Assembly: GCF_004025965.2 (NCBI RefSeq)
Contig: NZ_SAYU02000007.1
Span: 1-64,000 of the forward strand
Length of the DNA: 64,000 nt
Origin: Phycicoccus flavus
Lineage (GTDB): Bacteria; Actinomycetota; Actinomycetes; Actinomycetales; Dermatophilaceae
Direction of reading: 5' to 3'
Below the pieces are notes generated by a model. The model saw nothing but the letters and a program-made list of their open reading frames with translations. It made no database searches and had not been told where the DNA came from. Both the position numbers and the translations under genes were made by a program. Within the stretch, counting starts at the first letter, position 1. Each line of letters starts with the position of its first letter. Positions 27,187 through 34,326 of the stretch are shown here, in pieces.

Positions 27187-27209
27187 CAAGTTTTGACTGT
27201 TCCTTTACC
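27187..27209 (+). promoter_or_regulatory. AT-rich motif CAAGTTTTGAC-N4-CCTTTACC
   Basis: Second copy of the element at 376-398 with identical spacing. It sits in a 396-base gene-free stretch, upstream of two hairpins that look like a short transcript. It may be a promoter or protein-bound site. Confidence 0.45.
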
Positions 27210-27230
27210 CACCCGAGAACGGTCATGACC

Positions 27231-27302
27231 GACACTGTTTAACGCAAGGGCCTCCGGGGCCTCTTGCACGCGGCCCGCCACCACCCCTGCGGTGGCGGGC
27301 CG
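27231..27302 (+). ncRNA. Candidate small structured RNA ending in a terminator
   Basis: Between clpC and argA no reading frame is convincing. Two hairpins follow the AT-rich motif: GCAAGGGCC paired with GGCC-T-CTTGC (27244-27267), then a perfect 12-bp stem CGGCCCGCCACC with its complement (27271-27302), which looks like a terminator although clpC already has one and argA has its own promoter further on. A small RNA of roughly 70-100 bases is the simplest reading. It does not have the C6-loop pairs that define the 6C RNA. Confidence 0.35.
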
Positions 27303-27389
27303 TCCCCATGTGCGGGCCACGCCTGGACTCCACCGGTCGAGGTTGCGTCCCCGCGCGGACGGGCGCCCGGTGAGCGGCCGGGCGCGGGC

Positions 27390-27401
27390 TAGAGTGCCGA
27401 G
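27390..27401 (+). promoter_or_regulatory. -10 element TAGAGT, leaderless argA
   Basis: TAGAGT followed by six bases and GTG 27402, with no SD. Confidence 0.5.
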
Positions 27402-27938
27402 GTGCCGAGCCCGGACCCGCACCAGCCCCCACCCCTCCCGGACGGCATCGTCATCCGCCCGGCCCGTCCGGCCGACGTGCGGACCGTCCGCTCCCTCGTC
27501 GCCCCGCTCGCCGAGTCCCGGGTCCTCCTGCAGAAGGAGGCGGTCTCGTACTACGAGAGCGTGCGCGACTACGTCGTCGCCGAGCAGGACGGTCGCCTCG
27601 TCGGCTGCGGCGCGCTGCACGTCATGTGGCAGGACCTGGCCGAGGTCCGCACGCTCGCGGTGCTCCCGGAGGTCGCCGGGCGCGGGCTGGGGTCGGCCAT
27701 CCTCGAGCGGCTCGTGGAGCAGGCCCGGGAGCTCGGACTGCGCCGGCTGTTCTGCCTCACCTTCGAGACCGACTTCTTCCGGCGCCACGGCTTCACCCCC
27801 ATCGACGGGCAGGCCGTGAGCCACGAGGTCTACGCCGAGCTGCTGCGCTCCTACGACGAGGGGGTCGCGGAGTTCCTCGACCTCGAGCGGGTCAAGCCCA
27901 ACACCCTCGGCAACACCCGCATGCTCCGGGTGCTCTGA
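27402..27938 (+). CDS. argA: Amino-acid N-acetyltransferase (short actinobacterial N-acetylglutamate synthase)
   Basis: Makes N-acetylglutamate from glutamate and acetyl-CoA at the start of arginine synthesis. The 178-residue GNAT protein resembles M. tuberculosis Rv2747: IVIRPARPADVRTVRSLV at the start, acetyl-CoA loop VLPEVAGRGLGSAIL, RLFCLTFETDFFRRHGF, and the family-specific C-terminus YAELLRSYDEGVAEFLDLERVKPNTLGNTRML. It lacks the kinase-like domain of E. coli ArgA. The gene is isolated, with no arg cluster nearby. Confidence 0.9.
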   Translation: MPSPDPHQPPPLPDGIVIRPARPADVRTVRSLVAPLAESRVLLQKEAVSYYESVRDYVVAEQDGRLVGCGALHVMWQDLAEVRTLAVLPEVAGRGLGSAILERLVEQARELGLRRLFCLTFETDFFRRHGFTPIDGQAVSHEVYAELLRSYDEGVAEFLDLERVKPNTLGNTRMLRVL

Positions 27939-27957
27939 TTCACGCGAGCTCGGGCTG

Positions 27958-30021
27958 CTACGGGCCGCCGTGGCCGGACACCGGCAGCCCCGGGGCCCCG
28001 GTGGGGTCGGGCTCGTCCGGTCCGGTCCGTCCCGCAGGCGTCGGGGCGCCGGGCCGACCCGCACGCCCGCCTCGGACCCGGCGGCGGACGAGGACGACGA
28101 CGAGCCACACGACGCCCAGCAGCACGAGCACGGCGCCCAGCGGCAGCCCGAGGCCGAGCGGCAGCATCCATCCGCTCCGGCCGGCGACCTCGTCGGCGGC
28201 GGCCTGCGCCTGCGCGACCTGCCCGTCGTCGAGGAGGCTGACGGCCTCGGCGGCCCGGGCGTCGACGTCGAGCAGGTGGGCACCCAGGGCCGTGAAGGGG
28301 TCGGGATCGGCGGCGGCGAGGTCGCGGGCGGCGGCGACGCTCTGCAGCGCCCCCGCGGCCGCGGGGAGCGTCGACGCGAGGGCGGTGTAGTCGTCCTCGA
28401 GGCTCGCCCGCTCGTAGGACCGGCGGACGCTGGGTGGTACCCGCAGGCCGGTGGCCTCGGCGGCCCGCTGCAGCGCCCGGACGTCGTCCGCGAGACCCGA
28501 CACCTCCCGCCGGACGGCGCGGGCGCGGTCGAAGTCCCACGAGGTGAGGGCGTCGCGCAGACCCTCGGGCGGGAGCCAGGGGCCGTCGCCGCGGTCGACC
28601 GCCGCGTACCCGGTGCGCTCCCGGGCCCGCGCCTCCAGCGAGCCCCGCTGCTCGTCGGTGAGCACCCAGGTGGCGAACACCTCGGGTGCCTCCTCCTGGC
28701 CGCCCCGGGTCTGGACCAGGTCCAGCCAGTCCGTCCACGAGGTCCGCCCGGCGCTCGGGGTGACGGTGCCGGGCGGGTCGTAGGCGCGCTCGCCGCGGAC
28801 GCCGGCGCCGACGACCGCCCCCAGCTCGTCGTCGTCCAGCCCGGCCAGCAGCTCGGTCATCACCCGGTGGCTCGCGGGGTAGGCGTAGGCGTCCACCTCC
28901 GCAGCCCGGGTGCCCGCTCCGCCGTCCCACGCGTTGAGCGGCACCGCCCCCTCGTCGGTGGGCGAGACCGGTCGCTGCTCGTCCGGGGTGCCGCCGGTGG
29001 CCGCGACCGTGCGGTCGGCGACGACCTGGGCCAGGCCCTCGTACAGCCAACGCTCGTCGAAGCGGTCGCCGGACAGCCAGGCGTGCGAGAGCTCGTGGTA
29101 GATGAGGTCGGCGTCCAGCTGCTCGCCGACGACGATCTCCTCGCCCGTCGGGTCGTACCAGCCGTCGTAGCCGCGCAGCGAGGGGGCGGCGTCCTCACGG
29201 ATGCGCTGCAGCTCGCCCGGCCACGGGCTGTCGACGAGGCGCTCCAGGACCGGCAGCCCGGTGGTCACCCGGTCGGCGACGAACGAGGACCACTGCCGGT
29301 CGTCGGGGAAGGACTCGAGGATGAGCGAGAGGTCCTCGACGTCCACGAGCCGCTCCCGGCTCTGCTCGGGGTCGCGCAGCGAGACGACGGCCCACAGCCC
29401 GCCCTCGAAGGTGTTCGCGGTGGCGGTGTAGGTGGAGGTGGGTCCGCCGGTGCCGCCGTCGAACCCGTCCGTGGTGCTCGTGAAGGTGAGGTCCGTGGGC
29501 GCCACGACCTCGACGCGGTTGCGGCCCGGGTCGCCCGGCCCGTAGACGACGAAGGTCGCGTAGCCGGGACCCATCCGCGTCTGGTCGGCGGAGCGCGGGG
29601 ACTCGCCGGTGATGTCGAAGGTGAGGACGATGCGCCGGGTCTGGGCGTAGGTGAGGTCGGGGAAGGAGATCCGGGCCAGGGCGATGCTCGGGTCGTCGGT
29701 CCCGCTGGTGCTCACCGAGAGGTCCTGGTCCCCGCTGCGCGCCCGGACCTCGGTCGAGCTGCGCGGCACCGGCACGGCGTAGGCGTCGTAGTAGTACTGG
29801 AGGACGCCGCCGTCCCGCTCGGTGGTGGGGCTGACGTTGCGCAGGTCGAGGGTCATCGTCGCGTGCACCGCCCGGGCCGGCGCGTCGTACTCGTAGCGGC
29901 TGACGGCGGTGACCTCGAGGCCCTCGACGCCCTGAGCGGGGGCGGCGGCGACCAGGGCACCCGCCGCGGTGAGGCCGGCGGCCAGCACCGCCCCGACGAC
30001 GCGACGCAGCATCGTCGTCAT
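27958..30021 (-). CDS. Exported membrane-anchored M1-like zinc metallopeptidase
   Basis: A 687-residue protein with a signal peptide (VVGAVLAAGLTAAGALVAAAPAQG), a beta-rich N-terminal half and the zinc site HELSH at 309-313. The third ligand is probably Glu328 in WLYEGLAQ. A helical C-terminal region follows, then a membrane helix (LPLGLGLPLGAVLVLLGVVWLVVVLV) and a short Arg/Pro cytoplasmic tail. The HExxH/WLxEGLA pattern is that of gluzincins related to the M1 family, but the spacing of 14 residues between His and Glu is shorter than the 18 of classical M1. Active site probably faces the cell exterior. GGAGG precedes the ATG. Substrate unknown. Confidence 0.75.
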   Translation of the reverse strand: MTTMLRRVVGAVLAAGLTAAGALVAAAPAQGVEGLEVTAVSRYEYDAPARAVHATMTLDLRNVSPTTERDGGVLQYYYDAYAVPVPRSSTEVRARSGDQDLSVSTSGTDDPSIALARISFPDLTYAQTRRIVLTFDITGESPRSADQTRMGPGYATFVVYGPGDPGRNRVEVVAPTDLTFTSTTDGFDGGTGGPTSTYTATANTFEGGLWAVVSLRDPEQSRERLVDVEDLSLILESFPDDRQWSSFVADRVTTGLPVLERLVDSPWPGELQRIREDAAPSLRGYDGWYDPTGEEIVVGEQLDADLIYHELSHAWLSGDRFDERWLYEGLAQVVADRTVAATGGTPDEQRPVSPTDEGAVPLNAWDGGAGTRAAEVDAYAYPASHRVMTELLAGLDDDELGAVVGAGVRGERAYDPPGTVTPSAGRTSWTDWLDLVQTRGGQEEAPEVFATWVLTDEQRGSLEARARERTGYAAVDRGDGPWLPPEGLRDALTSWDFDRARAVRREVSGLADDVRALQRAAEATGLRVPPSVRRSYERASLEDDYTALASTLPAAAGALQSVAAARDLAAADPDPFTALGAHLLDVDARAAEAVSLLDDGQVAQAQAAADEVAGRSGWMLPLGLGLPLGAVLVLLGVVWLVVVLVRRRVRGGRAGRPGAPTPAGRTGPDEPDPTGAPGLPVSGHGGP

Positions 30022-30168
30022 GGGCCCTCCCCGTGCGTCGACCGGCGTCCGGCACATGCTAGGCGCTCGCCGCCCGCTCCGCCGGTGGACCGGGACCTCC
30101 CGCGGCGCCCGCACGCCGTGCCCCGAGGGCGCGCACCGCACCCGTCGGCCGGTCGGTGGTCCGGCGGG

Positions 30169-31206
30169 TCAGCTGGCCTTCTTCTCGCTCTTCTTCTCGC
30201 TCTTCTTCGTCGCCGTCTTCTTGGCCGCCGAGCTCTTCGTGGTGCTCTTCCTGGCCGCGGTCTTCGCGGTGCTCTTCTTCTTCGCCGTCGACGTCTTGGC
30301 GGCCGTCTTCTTCGTGCCGCCCTTCGACGAGGAGCCCGTCGACGAGGAGCCCGTCGACGACGAGCCCTTCGACGACGAGCCCTTCGACGAGGAGGAACCG
30401 GCGGACCCCGAGCCCCCCGAGGACTCCCCCCGCGAGGCCTTGGCCTTCTCGACCGACCGGGACAGGGCCGCGAGCAGGTCGACGACCTCGCCGCCGTCCT
30501 CCTCCTCGACGGCGCTGACCCGCACCTCGCCGCCCTCGACCTTGGCGCGCACGAGCTCCTTGACGGCGAGGGCGTAGTCGTCCTCGTACTCGTCGGGGTC
30601 GTAGTCGCCGGCGAGCTGGTCGATGAGCATGCGCGCCATGTCCATCTCCTGCGTCGAGGCGTGCTGCTCCTCCTCGACGTGCGCGAAGTCGGCGGCGCGG
30701 ACCTCGTCGGGCCAGAGCATGGTCTGCATGACGATGACGCCGTCGCGCACCCGCAGCACCGCCATCGTCATCCGGGTGCGGATGGAGACGGTGACGATGG
30801 CGACCCGCTGCTCGGTCTCGAGGGCGTCGCGCAGCAGCACGTAGGGCTTGGTGGCGGACTTGTCCGGCTCGAGGAAGTAGCTCTTGTCCAGCCACATCGG
30901 GTCGATCTGGTCGGCCGGGACGAACTTCGTCACGCCGATCTCCTTGGACGTCCTCGAGGGCAGGTCGGCGAAGTCGTCGTCGGTGAGGACGACCATGTCG
31001 CCGTCCTCGGTCTCGTACCCCTTGGCGATGTCGTCGTAGCTGACCTCCTCGCCGTCGATCTGGCACACCCGGCGGTAGCGGATGCGGCCGCCGTCCTCGC
31101 GGTGGACCTGCCGGAACTGCACGTCGTGGTTCTCGGTGGCCGAGTACAGCCGCACGGGCACGTTGACGAGGCCGAAGGAGACCGCGCCCTTCCAGATCGC
31201 GCGCAT
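30169..31206 (-). CDS. ku: Non-homologous end-joining protein Ku
   Basis: Homodimeric ring that binds double-strand ends and recruits ligase D. The first ~255 residues are the Ku core (MRAIWKGAVSFGLVNVPVRLYSATE, YRRVCQIDGEEV, KSYFLEPD, MLWPDEVR). The remaining ~90 are an extended low-complexity tail with SSSKG/SSSTG repeats and AKK/SEKK lysine clusters, which in mycobacterial and streptomycete Ku strengthens DNA binding. ATG 31206 has AGAGGG nine bases upstream. It lies near a TOPRIM gene and a separate ligase and polymerase. Confidence 0.96.
   Translation of the reverse strand: MRAIWKGAVSFGLVNVPVRLYSATENHDVQFRQVHREDGGRIRYRRVCQIDGEEVSYDDIAKGYETEDGDMVVLTDDDFADLPSRTSKEIGVTKFVPADQIDPMWLDKSYFLEPDKSATKPYVLLRDALETEQRVAIVTVSIRTRMTMAVLRVRDGVIVMQTMLWPDEVRAADFAHVEEEQHASTQEMDMARMLIDQLAGDYDPDEYEDDYALAVKELVRAKVEGGEVRVSAVEEEDGGEVVDLLAALSRSVEKAKASRGESSGGSGSAGSSSSKGSSSKGSSSTGSSSTGSSSKGGTKKTAAKTSTAKKKSTAKTAARKSTTKSSAAKKTATKKSEKKSEKKAS
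30315..30395 (-). repeat. 15-base tandem repeat in the Ku tail
   Basis: Five 15-base units of the GACGAGCCCTTCGAC/GACGAGCCCGTCGAC type encode SSSKG or SSSTG. Copies are nearly identical, indicating recent expansion. Confidence 0.75.
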
Positions 31207-31285
31207 CGGGTCACGTCCCTCTCACCTCGGCCCGCCCGCCGGGGCTCGGCGGCGGCTGCTCCGGTGCCCAGCGTAGGCCGGTCGG

Positions 31286-31312
31286 CCCCTCGCGGGGGAG
31301 CCCCGCGAGGGG
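31286..31312 (-). terminator. Terminator downstream of TOPRIM gene
   Basis: A perfect 12-bp stem CCCCTCGCGGGG with its complement and a GAG loop, 28 bases after the TOPRIM stop and before ku. Confidence 0.75.
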
Positions 31313-31340
31313 ACGTGCCCGGCGCACCGGCCGGGCCGGG

Positions 31341-31919
31341 TCAGGGGCCGGCGGCGAGGACGGCGAGGACGAGGGCGTCGAGCGGGTCGGGGAGGTCGTC
31401 GGGGTCCAGGCGCGGCGCCAGCGCGGCGGCGAGGCGGGCCTTGCGTCCGGAGCCGGACCCGGCGAAGCGGTGCAGCCGGTCGACGACGTGCCGCCTGCGC
31501 CACTGCGGCATCCGGGAGAAGGACGCGAAGGCCCCGAGCTCGCCCATGGCCGCGAGCCCGTCCAGCACCCGGTCCGGGCCGAGAGCGCGGATCAGCAGGT
31601 CCTCGAGGTCGCGCTCGCAGACGAAGACGCCGTGCCGCGCGAGCTCGTCGGCGGTCTCGGCGTCGCGGCCGAACCGGCGCAGGGCGCGGACGGCGACACG
31701 CTGCTCGTCGGCGTCGAGGAGGGTGAGGACCCGCCGCGACGGGCCGCCGTGCCGCTCCAGGCACCGGGGGAGGTTGGTCACCCCGCCCATCGGGAGCACG
31801 TCGGCGACGGCGCCGCGCGAGGCGAGGACGTACCGGACGAGGACGGCGTCGCTCTCGCCCTCGACGAGCACGACCGGCGAGGTCCCCGCCCCGCCGGCCT
31901 CGCTCGTCTCCCCGTCCAT
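31341..31919 (-). CDS. Stand-alone TOPRIM-domain protein (OLD-nuclease-like)
   Basis: A 192-residue protein. The N-terminal part is a TOPRIM fold: PVVLVEGESDAVLVRYVLASRG with the conserved Glu, then PMGGVTNLPRCL, and VLTLLDADEQ carrying the DxD metal pair. The motif VFVCERDLEDLLIRALG matches the region after the TOPRIM core of OLD-family nucleases. No ATPase domain is attached. Placement between ku and the ligase/polymerase pair suggests a DNA-end role, but that is inference. TAGCGT lies six bases before the ATG on the same strand. Confidence 0.75.
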   Translation of the reverse strand: MDGETSEAGGAGTSPVVLVEGESDAVLVRYVLASRGAVADVLPMGGVTNLPRCLERHGGPSRRVLTLLDADEQRVAVRALRRFGRDAETADELARHGVFVCERDLEDLLIRALGPDRVLDGLAAMGELGAFASFSRMPQWRRRHVVDRLHRFAGSGSGRKARLAAALAPRLDPDDLPDPLDALVLAVLAAGP

Positions 31920-32008
31920 CCCGTGACGCTAGCCCGCTCCCGCGCGGGTCGGGTGCCGGAGTGGTCGCCGGGGCGACCGGATGAGCACCCCACCCCGGGA
32001 TCGGGCGG

Positions 32009-32020
32009 CAGGATGGGCGC
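32009..32020 (+). promoter_or_regulatory. -10-like CAGGAT before the ligase gene
   Basis: CAGGAT six bases before ATG 32021, without SD; weaker match to the leaderless pattern. Confidence 0.35.
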
Positions 32021-32977
32021 ATGCGCCCGATGCTCGCGACCGCCGCGGACCGCCCGCCGGCGGGCCGCGAATGGGTGCACGAGGTGAAGTGGGACGGCAT
32101 GCGCGTGCTCGTCGACGTCCGGGACGGCCGGGTGAGCGTGACGAGCCGCACCGAGCGGGACGTCACGGCCGCCTTCCCCGAGCTCGACGGGCTCGCCGGG
32201 ACCTACGAGGACCTGCTGCTCGACGGCGAGGTCGTCGCGCTCGAGGACGGCCTTCCGAGCTTCCACGCCCTCACCGAACGGATGCACGTGACCAAGCGGC
32301 GCCAGGCCGAGCGCCTGGCCGGCACCCGCCCGGTGACGCTCATGGTCTTCGACCTGCTGCGGCTCTTCGGCCAGGACCTCACCGGCCAGCCGTGGACGGC
32401 GCGGCGGCGCCTGCTCGTCGAGCTCGACCTCGCCGGCCGTGCCTGGCAGGTGCCGCAGGTGCACGACGACGGCGCGGCCCTGCTCCAGGTCACCGCCGAC
32501 GAGGGGCTCGAGGGCGTCGTCAGCAAGCGCCGCTCGGCGCGGTACCTGCCCGGGCGTCGCTCGCCGGACTGGCGCAAGGTCGCGCACCGGCGCACGTACT
32601 CGGTCGTCGTCGGGGGCTGGCGCGCGGAGGCCGGCTCCGGCGCGTCGTCGGCGGGCCGGCTGGGCGCGGTGCTCGTCGGGCTGCCGGACGGCGCGGGGGG
32701 CTGGCGGTACGCCGGCCGCGTCGGGTCGGGGCTGGCCGGGTCCGCGGGGACGGCCCTGCTGCGACGGCTGCGGCGGGACGAGAGCGACACCCCGCCGTTC
32801 TCCGACGTCGTGCCGCGCCCGGACGCCGACGGCACGACGTGGGTGGAGCCGCGGGTCGTCGTCGAGGTCCGCACCCTCATGCTCACCGCCGACCACCGGC
32901 TGCGGCAGCCCACCTACCTCGGGGTGCGCAGCGACCTGGACCCGGCCGAGCTGCAGGAGGTGCCCCATGGCGGCTGA
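32021..32977 (+). CDS. ATP-dependent DNA ligase (LigD ligase module / LigC-like)
   Basis: Seals nicks and ends in the Ku pathway. The 318-residue protein has motif I EVKWDGMR with the adenylated Lys23, motif III ERDVTAAFPEL and LLLDGEVVAL, motif IV LEGVVSKRRSARYLPGRRSPDWRKVAH and a C-terminal OB fold (WVEPRVVVEVR). It lacks polymerase and phosphoesterase modules, so LigD functions are split between genes here. The next gene, the polymerase, overlaps its end by 11 bases, indicating coupling. Confidence 0.93.
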   Translation: MRPMLATAADRPPAGREWVHEVKWDGMRVLVDVRDGRVSVTSRTERDVTAAFPELDGLAGTYEDLLLDGEVVALEDGLPSFHALTERMHVTKRRQAERLAGTRPVTLMVFDLLRLFGQDLTGQPWTARRRLLVELDLAGRAWQVPQVHDDGAALLQVTADEGLEGVVSKRRSARYLPGRRSPDWRKVAHRRTYSVVVGGWRAEAGSGASSAGRLGAVLVGLPDGAGGWRYAGRVGSGLAGSAGTALLRRLRRDESDTPPFSDVVPRPDADGTTWVEPRVVVEVRTLMLTADHRLRQPTYLGVRSDLDPAELQEVPHGG

Positions 32978-33854
32978 GCGCCACGAGCCGCAGGTCACCC
33001 GGGTCGAGGTCGACGGCCGGCGCCTGAGGCTCACCAGCCTGGACAAGGTGATGTACCCGTCGACGGAGACGACCAAGGGCGAGGTGCTCGACTACTACGC
33101 GCGCGTCGCGGGGGTCCTGCTGCCGCACCTGGCGGGCCGGCCGGTGACCCGGGTCCGCTGGCCGCACGGCGTCGAGGACCAGCAGTTCTTCGAGAAGAAC
33201 CTGCCCTCCGGCGCGCCGTCGTGGCTGCCGCGGGTCGCCGTCGACGACGTCACCTACCCGCTCGTGCCCGGCCTCGCCGAGCTGACCTACCTGGTCAACC
33301 TCAACTCCCTCGAGCTGCACGTCCCCCAGTGGACGGTGACCGAGGACGGCGAGCCCGAGAACCCGAACCGGCTCGTCGTCGACCTCGACCCGGGCAAGCC
33401 GGCCGGCCTGCACGAGTGCGCCCGGGTGGCCCTGCTGCTGCGCGACCGGCTGGAACGGCTCGGGCTCGAGCTGTACCCCGTGACGTCCGGCAGCAAGGGG
33501 ATGCAGCTGTACGCGGCGCTCGGCGGCGACCTCGGCTCCGACGACGTGCGCGACCTGGCGCAGCAGCTGGCGCAGGAGATGACGCGGAAGCACCCCGACC
33601 TCGTCCTGTGGAAGATGACGAAGTCGCTGCGGCCCGGGAAGGTGTTCCTCGACTGGAGCCAGAACGTCGCGGCCAAGACGACGATCAGCCCGTACTCCCT
33701 GCGCGGCCGCGAGCTGCCGTGCGTCGCCGCGCCGCGGACCTGGGAGGAGGTCGAGGCCGGCGCCGAGGACCCGGACGCCCTGCAGCAGGTGATGTTCGAG
33801 GACCTGCTCGACCGGCTCGACGAGCACGGCGACCTTCTCGCCGACCTCCCGTAG
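32967..33854 (+). CDS. LigD-type polymerase (archaeo-eukaryotic primase domain)
   Basis: Fills or extends DNA ends during end joining, with preference for ribonucleotides in the family. The 295 residues show QQFFEKNLPSGAPSWL, metal ligands Asp139 and Asp141 in VVDLDPG, the nucleotide-binding SGSKGMQLY and Asp229 in VFLDWSQN. The residue after SGSKGM is Gln180, where many relatives have His. GGAGG precedes the ATG inside the ligase gene. No phosphoesterase domain is found nearby. Confidence 0.92.
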   Translation: MAAERHEPQVTRVEVDGRRLRLTSLDKVMYPSTETTKGEVLDYYARVAGVLLPHLAGRPVTRVRWPHGVEDQQFFEKNLPSGAPSWLPRVAVDDVTYPLVPGLAELTYLVNLNSLELHVPQWTVTEDGEPENPNRLVVDLDPGKPAGLHECARVALLLRDRLERLGLELYPVTSGSKGMQLYAALGGDLGSDDVRDLAQQLAQEMTRKHPDLVLWKMTKSLRPGKVFLDWSQNVAAKTTISPYSLRGRELPCVAAPRTWEEVEAGAEDPDALQQVMFEDLLDRLDEHGDLLADLP

Positions 33855-33928
33855 CCTCGCGGACCGTCCACCGCGGACGCACAGGCGGCGCACACCGCCG
33901 CCATGACCGCGGTGGGCAGCCTTCTCGC

Positions 33929-34234
33929 ATGACGACCTCGACCCCCGGCTCCGCCACCTCCGCGCTCCCGACGACGCCGCGCCCCGCCGCCGGACGCCGC
34001 CACGCCCCCGTCCGCACCGCCGCCCTCCGCTGGGTCGGCGTCCTCACCGCGGCGGCCGCCGTCACGTTCGTCGGCGTCGCGGCGCTGCCCCCCACGACGG
34101 CGCTCGCCGCGGGCGTCGTCGACGACCACCCGCGACCGGCGCACCCGCCGCGCGGCCCGGCGGCCCTGCCGTCGACGGACACCAGGGTCGCCGCGACCTA
34201 CCGGTGGGACAGCGGCCGCTGGCTCCCCGTGTGA
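33929..34234 (+). CDS. Small exported or membrane hypothetical protein, 101 residues
   Basis: A Thr/Pro-rich N-terminus of about 33 residues, one hydrophobic segment (WVGVLTAAAAVTFVGVAALPPTTALAAG) that could be a signal peptide or anchor, then about 40 residues without recognisable motif. CAGCCT lies six bases before the ATG at 33929. No family is recognised; a real gene is likely but not certain. Confidence 0.45.
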   Translation: MTTSTPGSATSALPTTPRPAAGRRHAPVRTAALRWVGVLTAAAAVTFVGVAALPPTTALAAGVVDDHPRPAHPPRGPAALPSTDTRVAATYRWDSGRWLPV

Positions 34235-34271
34235 CCGACCGCCGAGTAGCAGCCCCCGGGGTCATTCCGGA

Positions 34272-34306
34272 CGGCGCCGCCCGACCCGGACGGTCGAGCG
34301 GCGCCG
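34272..34306. terminator. Hairpin between convergent genes
   Basis: CGGCGCCGC and GCGGCGCCG form a 9-bp stem with a 17-base loop that can fold further (TCCGG/CCGGA-like), between genes ending at 34234 and 34327. Confidence 0.5.
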
Positions 34307-34326
34307 ACGTCGGCTGGAGTCCGGGT

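Noticed and set aside
27231-27302. 6C small RNA
   Set aside because: The loops do not contain runs of six cytosines, the defining trait of that family.
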